NCBI GenBank assembly: GCA_951813525.2
Contig: CATOTJ020000001.1
Span: 1,237,401 to 1,301,400, forward strand
Origin: Thermohalobaculum sp951813525
GTDB taxonomy: Bacteria > Pseudomonadota > Alphaproteobacteria > Rhodobacterales > Rhodobacteraceae
DNA: 64,000 bases
Reading direction: 5' to 3'
In this document: positions 17,268 to 25,362 of the stretch, piece by piece
Numbering within the stretch: position 1 is the stretch's first letter
Layout: the number at the start of each line of letters is the position of its first letter
The notes under the pieces: generated by a model
Seen by the model: the letters and a program-made list of their open reading frames with translations, nothing else
Told to the model about the DNA's origin: nothing
The model's database searches: none
Translations under genes and position numbers: made by a program

Positions 17268-17565
17268 GCCCAACACAACTTCGCGGAACGGCAGATCCTG
17301 AAGGCGCAAGCGGAAGGCCAGTTAAACGGCCTGCGCGGGGAGGGGGAACCCTTGGACCTGGCCCCGGACCCGGACTTTGCTTGGGTCCTCGGCTATCGCA
17401 TCATGGCAGAGGCAGGCGCCCTGCGGTGCAGGAACTCCGCCTCTGCAAAGCGGTCGAGGCCCAGGCCGCTGCCCCATGGGTTATCGGTGTTCGAAGTTTT
17501 CTCGCTGTTCAGCCCGCAATGGGAACGGCGGATGGTCCAGTGCCGCCTGGATCGGCGCCGCTGAC
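17268..17565 (+). pseudogene. Decayed DUF1992 (DnaJC28-like) gene
   Basis: The frame through 17271-17420 reads QHNFAERQILKAQAEGQLNG and later GEGEPLDLAPDPDFAWVLGY, ending AEAGAL: the conserved DUF1992 core (AERxIxxAxxxGxxxxLxGxGxPL). The match then switches to another frame as VQELRLCKAVEAQAA, consistent with loss of one base near 17424 (GCCCTGCGG for GCCCTGCCGG). No start codon lies next to the homology, because the AT-rich patch abuts it. The tail beyond 17480 is unrecognisable. The rest of the interval to 17851 holds no supported gene. Confidence 0.55.
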
Positions 17566-17851
17566 GAACCGGCCAACCGCTGGTCGCGTCAACCCGTTCC
17601 CGCTGACTGGCGAGACGTGAGCGGACCCCGTTCGCGGCTATCCGGTTTCAATTGCGGGGATTGGGCCGCCACAGCGGTGGGCGCAACCGCTGATCCAGCG
17701 CGGGGCGCTGTTTATGTCGCTTCCGAAATGGCCCGGCACTGCACCTGTTTTGCGCCGTGCGGTGTCTGTGTTCTTGCGTCCTGCGCCGGAAAACGGCACG
17801 ATTCGCCCAGGGACACGACCAATTGCAGAAGACTGAGCGAGGAGCGAGCAA

Positions 17852-18457
17852 ATGTCAGATGATGCAACAAACTCTGGCGGGGGCGGAATGGGGGGCAATG
17901 TTCTCTGGTTCGGCCTTGGCATGGTGGCCGCGGCGATTATCGGGCTGATCTGGATGAATGCCCATATCTCCGGCATGGTGGACGAGAAGATCGCCGCCGC
18001 CGAAAGCCGGATTTCCAAGGCAGCAGGCCCGGCGGGACCGGCGGGACCCACCGGACCGCAAGGCCCCAAAGGTGACGCGGGCCCGGCAGGCGAGGCCGGT
18101 CCTGCGGGCGAGCAGGGGCCCAAGGGTGATCCGGGCGAGCCGGGGGCCGCCGGACCGGCGGGTGAAGCCGGTGCCAACGGCGATACCGGTCCTGCCGGAC
18201 CGGCAGGCGAGCAAGGCCCTGCCGGTGAAGCCGGTGAAGTCGGTGCTGCTGGCGAAGCCGGTGCAAAAGGCGACAAGGGCGACGCTGGCCCGGCAGGTCC
18301 GCAAGGTCCAGCCGGACCACAGGGTGCGCAGGGCCCCGCGGGACCGGAAGGCCCGCAGGGCGAGCAAGGCCCGAAAGGTGACACCGGGGACCAAGGGCCC
18401 CAGGGTGAGCAGGGACCCCAGGGCGAGCAAGGCCCAAAAGGTGACACTGGCGGCTAG
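17852..18457 (+). CDS. Membrane-anchored collagen-like protein
   Basis: A 201-residue protein. Residues about 17-36 (VLWFGLGMVAAAIIGLIWMN) form one transmembrane helix, followed by a short charged helix (MVDEKIAAAESRISK) that could be a trimerising coiled coil. From about residue 58 to the end there is an almost unbroken run of some 47 Gly-X-Y triplets (GPAGPAGPTGPQGPKGD and so on), with Pro common at X and Gln/Lys/Asp/Ala at Y. No C-terminal head domain exists. It probably forms a membrane-anchored triple helix in the periplasm. GAGGAGCGAGC precedes the ATG. A perfect 11-bp hairpin follows. Large open frames on the opposite strand are by-products of the repeat. Confidence 0.87.
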   Translation: MSDDATNSGGGGMGGNVLWFGLGMVAAAIIGLIWMNAHISGMVDEKIAAAESRISKAAGPAGPAGPTGPQGPKGDAGPAGEAGPAGEQGPKGDPGEPGAAGPAGEAGANGDTGPAGPAGEQGPAGEAGEVGAAGEAGAKGDKGDAGPAGPQGPAGPQGAQGPAGPEGPQGEQGPKGDTGDQGPQGEQGPQGEQGPKGDTGG

Positions 18458-18469
18458 GCCGTAGACCAA

Positions 18470-18503
18470 CCGCCGCGGCGTTGCCAATGGGGCGCCGCGG
18501 CGG
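18470..18503 (+). terminator. 11-bp GC stem hairpin after the collagen-like gene
   Basis: CCGCCGCGGCG (18470-18480) pairs perfectly with CGCCGCGGCGG (18493-18503) around a 12-base loop containing TGCCAATG. It is 12 bp after the stop and lacks a T-run. It shares stem and loop core with the hairpin at 12262-12295. Confidence 0.65.
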
Positions 18504-18692
18504 ATCCCGGCGTTCGTGCGGCAAGGCCGAGACGGCAACGCCGCACCTGACCGCGCAACCCGACCCAACATTTCTGTCGCCGGCGGATGACGAGACGTTC
18601 CTGCTCCACCAACCATTGCGCGCCAAAATTCGCGCACCGGTGCCGCCGCGTGCTAGTCTTTCGCGTGTGAAGGTTGCGACAGGGGTTAAGCG

Positions 18693-19477
18693 ATGCTGCA
18701 AAGAACCATCCGAAACTCGGTTGCCGTGCTGGCCTCGATGCTGACGATTGCCACTTTGTCGCTGGCCTTGGCGCCAGCGGCAAGAGCGCTCGATCTTTTG
18801 CAGGGTGCCTTTGTCAATGGCGCCGAGCGCTATGAGTTTGCCTATCGCTCGATCCCTGCGATCCCGGTTGTCGGCGCACCGCATGATACGGACTGGAGCC
18901 GCTGGGCCATGCTGCATGATGGCCAGGTTACCGGCTTTATGCGTTCCGTGCGGGGACGCATGACACGCTTTATCAGTTCGGCTTTAACCGGAGTACGGAG
19001 AGCTACGAGTGGGGATATCAATCGATCCCGGTCATGCGGATCACCGGGATCCCGCGCAATGCGAGCACCCGGCAGTTTGCGATGCTGCATGATGGATCTG
19101 TCTACCGGTTATACCTGCAGGATCGGAACGATTTTTCGTTGCTGCATCAGTTCGGTTTCAACCGGCGCACGTCGAATTATGAATATGGGCACCAGTCGAT
19201 CCCGCAATTGCGGGTCACGGGGTTTCCGCGCGATACCGATTGGCGGCGCTGGGCCATGTTGCATGACGGGCGCGATTTCCGGTTTTATGCGTTTCGTGCC
19301 GGTTCGCGCAGCGAAGTCTATCAGGCCGGCTATAACGCCGGCGCCCAGCAATATCAGTTTCGCTATCGCTCGATCCCGGTTCTGAACATGGACGGTTTCC
19401 CGCACCATTCAAACCGCAGCAGCATGGCGATGCTGCACGACGGCACCGATTTCAGGTTTTACTTCAAGGACCGATAG
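18693..19477 (+). pseudogene. Secreted repeat protein gene with a 1-base deletion
   Basis: The product begins with a signal peptide (SMLTIATLSLALAPAARA) and then repeats a module of about 45 residues: YEFAYRSIPAIPVVGAPHDT, then SRWAMLHDG, a short RLY/RFY strand and a linker with FGFN. Four modules are visible, suggesting a beta-propeller or beta-barrel. The first module is in one frame and the rest in another (-1 shift). Inserting one T after GTT at about 18928 converts VTGFMRSV to VYRLYAFRAG, exactly what the other modules predict, and joins the frames. It is thus a recent frameshift or a base-calling error. The protein family was not recognised. Confidence 0.72.
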
Positions 19478-19593
19478 CACGAAACAAACCGGCCCCGGGC
19501 CATTCAGCCGGATTGATCCCGGCCGATCATACCAACCGCAAGCGTCGCGGCCTGTTCGCTGCGCCTGATGGGACAGACAGGCCGGAAGATGGT

Positions 19594-21540
19594 CTACGAC
19601 GTCGCAGGGCGTTCGCGCGCCATTATCGGTTCGGCCAGTTTCTCGACCGTTTCTTCGGCGGATAACGCGCCGCCCGCCAGCGCCCCTTCGAACGCGTCGC
19701 ACCCGACATCGCGGACCAGGGTGATATGGGCATCCCTGTCCACGCCTTCCAATGTGACCTGCATGTCCAAACGATGCCCCAGGTCGACGACCGCGCGGAT
19801 CAACGGGCCAAACCTGTCCGGGTCATATTCATAGTTCTCCGCCAGGATCGGATCGACATTCAAACGGTCGAACGGGTTGCGCCACATGTCGCCAAACCCT
19901 GTCCGGCCGATGCCAAAATTGTCCAAAGCGATGGACATCCCCATCGCTCGCAACTGCGCGAGTTGTTCGGCGACCGTTTCCCCGCCTTCGACCGTCACCC
20001 GCTCGGAAATGGCCAGGATCAGCCGCTGGGCGGCAAAGCCCGTGCGCTTCAAGATCCGTTCAAGATCGCCCGGCAGCGTTTCGTTCACGAAATGCGCTGG
20101 CGACAGTGCAACTTCCAAATGAACGTCATTCGGCCAATCCTTTGCGACGTGACAAGCCCTGCGGATCATCTCATGGCGCAGCGGCCGGATCAGAGCGGTG
20201 TTCTCGGCAATTGGCAAGAATTCATCGGGGTCAATCGGCACCCCTTCGGGCGTTGCGACCTTCAATATCGCCTTGTATCCGAACACGCGTTCATCCGCTG
20301 CGGACAGGATCGGTTGGTATTCGATCCCGAACTCTCCGTTGCGGGTTGCGAGCGTGAGCGAGGCTTCGACCAGTTCGCGCCGCTCGCGCGCCCGTGCCAG
20401 CGCACCGTAGTATTCGACGGCCTGACCACGCCCCAGGTTCTTGGCGTGATATACGGCTTCATCCGCGGCGCGCAGCGCGGCGTCCATCGCCTCCCCCCGC
20501 TGCGATATGTGGCAGCCGATACTGACCCCGCCCCCGGTCGCGCTGCCGCCGAAACGAAACGACCTTTGGGCCGTCGCCAGGATCCGCGACGCGACCGCCC
20601 GCATTTGCGGACGCTTTGCGTTCGGCAGGATCACGGCAAATTCGTCCCCGCCGATACGGCCAACCAGATCGTCCCCGCGCGTGCAGCCGCGAATGGCCTG
20701 GGCGATATGCGTCAGATAACGATCGCCAAAGGAATGGCCATGCTGGTCGTTGATCGCCTTGAAATTGTCGACGTCGATAAAGAAAATTCCGATCGTCCCG
20801 TCGCCCGGGGGACGGTCGGCAAACAAATCAGCGCCGAATGCCAACACCGTTCGCCGGTCGAGCACACCGGTTAGCGAATCGACCCCGGGCTGTACGGCCT
20901 GCACCGAATGTCGCCGCCAGGAACTGCTGAGCCGGAGCGCTGCCATGGCGGGCACTGCAAATATCAGCGCGGCAAGGACAGGAAGCGCGACGATCAGGGT
21001 CGATAGGGCTTCGTCGACGGCCAGGGTTGTTGCCGTTCCGTCGACCGCGACGGCAATCGTTCCGACGATCTTTCGGGCCTCGGAATAGATCGGCAGATAG
21101 ACCTGATATCCGGCCTTTCCTGCCCCGATTTCACCGCGAGCAATCTTGGTGACACCGTTCGACTGCACCATCCGGGCCAAGGCAACCTGCGCCGGGCCGG
21201 GGCGTGAAGCCGGATGCGAAGACAGAACCTGCCGGCCCTGCCGGTCGAAAAGCTGCGCGCGTTTGATCGCACCAAAACCGGTCAGGTAACTAACTTCCTG
21301 CATTTCGGCAGGTGTGGCGACCGCCCCCTCCGCGATCTCGACCATCCGCGGGAGTGATCGGTTGGCGACCTGATACCAATCGAGCGCATGTTCGCGGGCC
21401 GTCATCAGCGCAACGTCACCGGCCGCGATCCGCAGCACCATCAGGACGCCCCACCCCAAGAGCCCAGCTATCCCGATGATTGCAGTGACCGCAAGCGGTC
21501 CGCGGATCATACGACGCAAACTATTCCGATCAATATCCAT
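19594..21540 (-). CDS. Diguanylate cyclase with degenerate EAL domain
   Basis: A 648-residue membrane protein. A transmembrane helix at about 13-35, a sensory region of about 140 residues outside the membrane, and a second helix at about 175-200 precede a GGDEF domain. RIGGDEFAVIL is intact and RGDD five residues upstream fits the inhibitory RxxD site. The C-terminal EAL-like domain looks dead: FGYKAILKV replaces ExLxR, ALDNFGIGRTGF replaces the DDFGTG loop, and TLEGVD replaces xxEGVE. It should make cyclic-di-GMP without degrading it by this domain. A TTG at 21570 extends the frame, but the ATG at 21540 fits the helix better. Confidence 0.9.
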   Translation of the reverse strand: MDIDRNSLRRMIRGPLAVTAIIGIAGLLGWGVLMVLRIAAGDVALMTAREHALDWYQVANRSLPRMVEIAEGAVATPAEMQEVSYLTGFGAIKRAQLFDRQGRQVLSSHPASRPGPAQVALARMVQSNGVTKIARGEIGAGKAGYQVYLPIYSEARKIVGTIAVAVDGTATTLAVDEALSTLIVALPVLAALIFAVPAMAALRLSSSWRRHSVQAVQPGVDSLTGVLDRRTVLAFGADLFADRPPGDGTIGIFFIDVDNFKAINDQHGHSFGDRYLTHIAQAIRGCTRGDDLVGRIGGDEFAVILPNAKRPQMRAVASRILATAQRSFRFGGSATGGGVSIGCHISQRGEAMDAALRAADEAVYHAKNLGRGQAVEYYGALARARERRELVEASLTLATRNGEFGIEYQPILSAADERVFGYKAILKVATPEGVPIDPDEFLPIAENTALIRPLRHEMIRRACHVAKDWPNDVHLEVALSPAHFVNETLPGDLERILKRTGFAAQRLILAISERVTVEGGETVAEQLAQLRAMGMSIALDNFGIGRTGFGDMWRNPFDRLNVDPILAENYEYDPDRFGPLIRAVVDLGHRLDMQVTLEGVDRDAHITLVRDVGCDAFEGALAGGALSAEETVEKLAEPIMARERPATS

Positions 21541-21790
21541 CCACCCAACGCCACGCTTTACACAGACCAAACCGACTCAACGTTCAAACGCTATCGCCGT
21601 GGATTGAAAAAAGGGTTGTCCGCCAGGCCCAGGCGGCCGGTATATTGTTAAAAATGTCCACATTCCTGGTGGTAATTTGGCTGACCGGGCGATAACCGCC
21701 GAGGCGGTGCGTTGCGTGACTGCCTTAACGCCGTGTGCCCGGTGTGAACCGGACTGGAATTCGCCGGCGCGCACCGTTATATGAGCCGCC

Positions 21791-22630
21791 ATGGACGGCA
21801 CCCGGGATATCGCCCGCCCGGGATTGCGATTTCGCAAGATGCACGGGTTGGGCAATGACTTTGTCATCATCGATCAGCGCACCGAAAAGGCCGCGCTGAC
21901 CGCAGATTTGGTGCGCGCGATCGGTGACCGTCACCGCGGCGTCGGGTTCGATCAACTGGCCGAGGTTCTGCCTGGCCGGAATGCGGATGCCGAGTTGATC
22001 TTTTGGAACGCCGACGGCTCGTTTTCGGCGGCCTGCGGGAACGCGACGCGCTGTATCGCGGACACGCTGCTGACCGAAACTGGGCAAGACCGGATCACGC
22101 TGCGCACGGGACGCGGCCTTTTGCCCTGCACGCGCCTGCCCGATGGCAGGGTTCAGGTCGATATGGGGCCGCCCACCGTGGACTGGGACCAGATCCCGCT
22201 TGCGTCGGCCGTCGATCCGCTTCATCTGCCGCTGGAGGGTGATCCAGCAGCCTGTTCGATGGGCAATCCGCACTGCACCTATTTTGTGCCGGACGCCGAT
22301 GCCGTCGATTTGGACGCGATCGGCCCGGCCACGGAAAACCACCCGCTTTTCCCCAACCGCACCAATGTCCAGATTGTCGAGGTCATCGACCGCGCCCACG
22401 CCAGGGTCAGAGTGTGGGAGCGCGGGGTCGGCCCGACGCTGGCCTCTGGGTCTTCGTCCTGCGCCGTGCTGGTCAATGCCTGTCGCCGCGGGCTGATGGA
22501 CCGCGACGCGACGCTGCATCTGGACGGCGGGGACATTCACATCGTATGGCGCGAGGATGATCATGTGCTGATGGCCGGGCCGGTCACCCATGTTTTCGAT
22601 GGGGTTTTCGATCCATCGTTTCTGCGATGA
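21791..22630 (+). CDS. dapF: Diaminopimelate epimerase (one catalytic Cys replaced)
   Basis: A 279-residue DapF interconverting LL- and meso-diaminopimelate for lysine and peptidoglycan. N-terminal FRKMHGLGNDFVIID and the first active-site Cys in SAACGNATRC are standard. The second site is odd: the family has ERGxGxTxACGTGACA, whereas here it is WERGVGPTLASGSSSCA, so the aligned catalytic Cys is Ser and the next Cys is five residues later. Either activity is altered or the enzyme belongs to a variant subgroup. It ends ten bases before mtaB; with ftsY this is the usual Rhodobacterales order. Confidence 0.9.
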   Translation: MDGTRDIARPGLRFRKMHGLGNDFVIIDQRTEKAALTADLVRAIGDRHRGVGFDQLAEVLPGRNADAELIFWNADGSFSAACGNATRCIADTLLTETGQDRITLRTGRGLLPCTRLPDGRVQVDMGPPTVDWDQIPLASAVDPLHLPLEGDPAACSMGNPHCTYFVPDADAVDLDAIGPATENHPLFPNRTNVQIVEVIDRAHARVRVWERGVGPTLASGSSSCAVLVNACRRGLMDRDATLHLDGGDIHIVWREDDHVLMAGPVTHVFDGVFDPSFLR

Positions 22631-22640
22631 CCGCAACACG

Positions 22641-23942
22641 ATGACTGCCCCCCGGTTCGAAACATTCGGCTGCCGCCTGAACGCTTATGAGACCGAGGCG
22701 ATGAAGGATCTGGCGGGCGCCGCCGGTCTGGAAAACGCCGTGGTCGTCAACACCTGCGCCGTGACCGCCGAAGCGGTGCGCCAGGCCCGCCAGCGCATCC
22801 GAAAGTTGCGCGCCGAAAGCCCCGGCGTCCGGCTTATCGTCACGGGCTGCGCCGCGCAGACCGAGCCGGAGACCTTTGCCGGGATGGAGGAGGTCGATCT
22901 GGTCCTCGGCAATCTGGAAAAAATGCAACCCGCGACCTGGTCCGGTCTGGACCTGATCGGCCAGACCGAAAAGGTCCGTGTTGACGACATCATGTCGGCA
23001 CGCGAAACCGCAGGCCATCTGATCGACGGGTTCGGCACGCGCGCGCGCGCCTATGTCCAGGTTCAGAATGGGTGCGACCATCGATGCACGTTCTGTATCA
23101 TCCCCTATGGCCGTGGAAACTCGCGTTCGGTTCCGGCCGGGGTCGTTGTCGAGCAGATCGCCCGGCTGGTTGGGAATGGATATAACGAGGCCGTACTGAC
23201 GGGCGTCGACATGACGTCCTGGGGGGCGGATCTGCCGGGCCAGCCACGCCTTGGTGATCTGGTACAACGTATCCTGCGGCTGGTGCCTGATCTGCCGCGG
23301 CTGCGGATCTCTTCAATCGATTCCATCGAGGCCGACCCGGCCCTGATCGAAGCGATTGGGACCGAGCCGCGCCTGATGCCGCATCTGCACCTTTCGCTGC
23401 AGGCGGGCGATGACATGATCCTCAAGCGCATGAAGCGCCGTCATCTGCGGGACGACGCCATTCGCTTTTGCGAGCAGACCCGCGTCGCCCGGCCGGATAT
23501 CGTTTTCGGTGCCGATCTGATTGCAGGATTTCCCACCGAAACCGATGCGATGTTCGAGAATTCGTTGAAGCTGATTGATGATTGCGGCCTGACCTGGCTG
23601 CATGTCTTTCCGTATTCAGCGCGCCGCGGCACCCCGGCGGCGCGGATGCCCCAAGTGCCCAAGGCAACGCGCAAGGAGCGCGCCGCGCGCCTGCGCGCTG
23701 CGGGTGCGGCCGCCGAGGCACGGCACCGCGCGGTGCAGATTGGGCAGACCCATGCGGTTCTGATCGAGAAACCGAGGATGGGCCGCACCGAAGGCTTTGC
23801 CGAGGTCGCGTTCAAGGCCGATCAGCCTGTCGGCGAAATCGTGTCAGCCATGATCACCGCCGAGGATGGCGGACGGCTGATGGCCGAGATGTCAGGTTGT
23901 GCCGCGCTTGGGCGGCCGGATCACGGCGCGCACAAGTTGTAG
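22641..23942 (+). CDS. mtaB: tRNA (N6-threonylcarbamoyladenosine37) methylthiotransferase MtaB
   Basis: A 433-residue radical SAM methylthiotransferase. It has the three N-terminal Cys of the UPF0004 domain (FGCRLNAYE, VVNTCAVT, VTGCAAQ), the radical SAM motif QNGCDHRCTFCIIPYGRG (CxxxCxxC), and a C-terminal TRAM-like segment (VLIEKPRMGRTEGFAEV). It converts t6A37 to ms2t6A in ANN-decoding tRNAs. The FGCRLNAYE opening and SSIDSIE distinguish it from MiaB and RimO. The start at 22641 follows the dapF stop directly, so the two are probably cotranscribed. Confidence 0.93.
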   Translation: MTAPRFETFGCRLNAYETEAMKDLAGAAGLENAVVVNTCAVTAEAVRQARQRIRKLRAESPGVRLIVTGCAAQTEPETFAGMEEVDLVLGNLEKMQPATWSGLDLIGQTEKVRVDDIMSARETAGHLIDGFGTRARAYVQVQNGCDHRCTFCIIPYGRGNSRSVPAGVVVEQIARLVGNGYNEAVLTGVDMTSWGADLPGQPRLGDLVQRILRLVPDLPRLRISSIDSIEADPALIEAIGTEPRLMPHLHLSLQAGDDMILKRMKRRHLRDDAIRFCEQTRVARPDIVFGADLIAGFPTETDAMFENSLKLIDDCGLTWLHVFPYSARRGTPAARMPQVPKATRKERAARLRAAGAAAEARHRAVQIGQTHAVLIEKPRMGRTEGFAEVAFKADQPVGEIVSAMITAEDGGRLMAEMSGCAALGRPDHGAHKL

Positions 23943-24205
23943 CGGCCCAAAAGGCTGTTCATCGCCGCTGCGGACCGCGCGGACCAAATCCTCAGCCCGG
24001 CGCGCGTCGATGCGCCCGCCTTTCGGCGGAACGTCCTGTTGTGCTTCATCACGTTCGGTCATGCGAAATACCCCACCTGATCCGCACGCAATTGATCGCA
24101 CGAATCTCACTCACCCGTCGGTAGCAAATGCCACAAAAACCTGACGGTTTCCTTACTCCCGTCAAACAGTTATGTGATCGGCGCAATCAGTATCGGAGAG
24201 CCGCC

Positions 24206-25321
24206 ATGTCGTTTTTCGGCAAGATGAAGGAACGCCTGTTCAAATCGTCCTCCAAGCTGGACCAGGGACTTTCGGCGATTGTCGATGAAGGTCAGGACGT
24301 TGTCGAAACAGCGCCCGACATTGTGCCGGAGACTGCAGCGAACCCACCGGCTGCGGCGCCGCCTTCGGCGACGGTGGAAACGCCGAACGCAACACCGCCG
24401 GATCCATCGCCCGCAAAGCCGCAAACGGAACAACCGAAATCGGGCCTGCTGGGCCGGGCGCTGGGTGCCCTGACCGGTGGCCGTATGGTCAAGAAGCGTG
24501 TCCTGGATGACGACATGCTGGAGGAGTTGGAAGAGCTGCTGATCACTGCCGACATGGGTGTCGAAACCTCGCTTAAGGTGTCGGCCGCGCTGGCCGAGGG
24601 CCGGTTCGGGCGCGCTGTCGGGGCCGAGGAAATCAAAGCCGCCCTGGCCGCCGAGGTTGCCAAGATCCTTGAACCGGTTGCCCGTCCGCTGCCGCTTTAC
24701 GCCAAGCGGCCACAGGTCGTCCTGGTGGTCGGCGTGAACGGGTCCGGCAAAACGACGACCATCGGAAAGCTGGCCAGTCAATTGAAAGGCGCCGGTAAAT
24801 CCGTTGTGATCGCGGCGGGCGACACATTCCGCGCTGCCGCCGTCGAACAATTACAGATCTGGGGTCAACGGGCCGACGTGCCGGTTCTGACAGCCGAACA
24901 GGGGTCCGACCCTGCTTCGTTGGCCTTCGACGCCATGGCGCGCTCCGAAGCCGATGGGGCAGATATACTGCTGATCGACACGGCGGGCCGTCTGCAGAAC
25001 CGGGCCGATTTGATGGAGGAGCTGGCCAAGATCGTTCGGGTCATCCGCAAGAAAGACCCCGAAGCGCCGCACAACACGGTGTTGGTTCTGGACGCGACCA
25101 CCGGTCAGAATGCGCTGTCGCAAGTCGAGATTTTCCAGAAGATCGCCGACGTCTCCGGTCTGGTGATGACCAAGCTGGACGGCACCGCCAAGGGCGGGGT
25201 TCTGGTTGCGCTGGCGGATCGCTTCGGCCTGCCCATTCACGCCATCGGCGTGGGAGAGGCCATTGACGATCTGGATTCGTTCGATCCTGAAGAGTTCGCC
25301 CAAGCGCTGACAGGTGCCTAA
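24206..25321 (+). CDS. ftsY: Signal recognition particle receptor FtsY
   Basis: A 371-residue SRP GTPase. A basic N-terminus (SFFGKMKERLFKSSSKLDQG) and an Ala/Pro-rich linker precede the NG domain from about residue 85. Motifs: VVGVNGSGKTTTIGKLA (G1), GDTFRAAAVEQLQIW (insertion box), LLIDTAGRLQNRADLMEEL (G3), VMTKLDGTAKGG (G4) and GVGEAIDDLDSFDPEEF at the end. It docks ribosome-SRP complexes at the membrane. The ATG at 24206 follows GGAGAG; the frame upstream to 24128 has no ribosome site. The gap from mtaB (263 bp) shows nothing firm. Confidence 0.95.
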   Translation: MSFFGKMKERLFKSSSKLDQGLSAIVDEGQDVVETAPDIVPETAANPPAAAPPSATVETPNATPPDPSPAKPQTEQPKSGLLGRALGALTGGRMVKKRVLDDDMLEELEELLITADMGVETSLKVSAALAEGRFGRAVGAEEIKAALAAEVAKILEPVARPLPLYAKRPQVVLVVGVNGSGKTTTIGKLASQLKGAGKSVVIAAGDTFRAAAVEQLQIWGQRADVPVLTAEQGSDPASLAFDAMARSEADGADILLIDTAGRLQNRADLMEELAKIVRVIRKKDPEAPHNTVLVLDATTGQNALSQVEIFQKIADVSGLVMTKLDGTAKGGVLVALADRFGLPIHAIGVGEAIDDLDSFDPEEFAQALTGA

Positions 25322-25327
25322 TCGCCC

Positions 25328-25342
25328 GCCCACCGCGTGGGC
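25328..25342. terminator. Hairpin between convergent ftsY and acyl-CoA dehydrogenase genes
   Basis: GCCCAC and GTGGGC form a 6-bp stem with a CGC loop in the 41-bp space between the two convergent stop codons, so it could serve both transcripts. There is no T-run. Confidence 0.45.
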
Positions 25343-25362
25343 CGCTTCGCCTGTCCGGCGAT

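Noticed and set aside
17638..18447. Long open frame on the minus strand rich in Gly/Pro/Ser opposite the collagen gene
   Set aside because: It mirrors the Gly-X-Y codon repeat; it has no ribosome site and no family features.
23892..24062. Minus-strand 56-residue frame overlapping the mtaB end
   Set aside because: A purine-rich stretch lies upstream but badly spaced, and the product (MTERDEAQQDVPPKGG start) matches nothing I know. It remains possible but unsupported.
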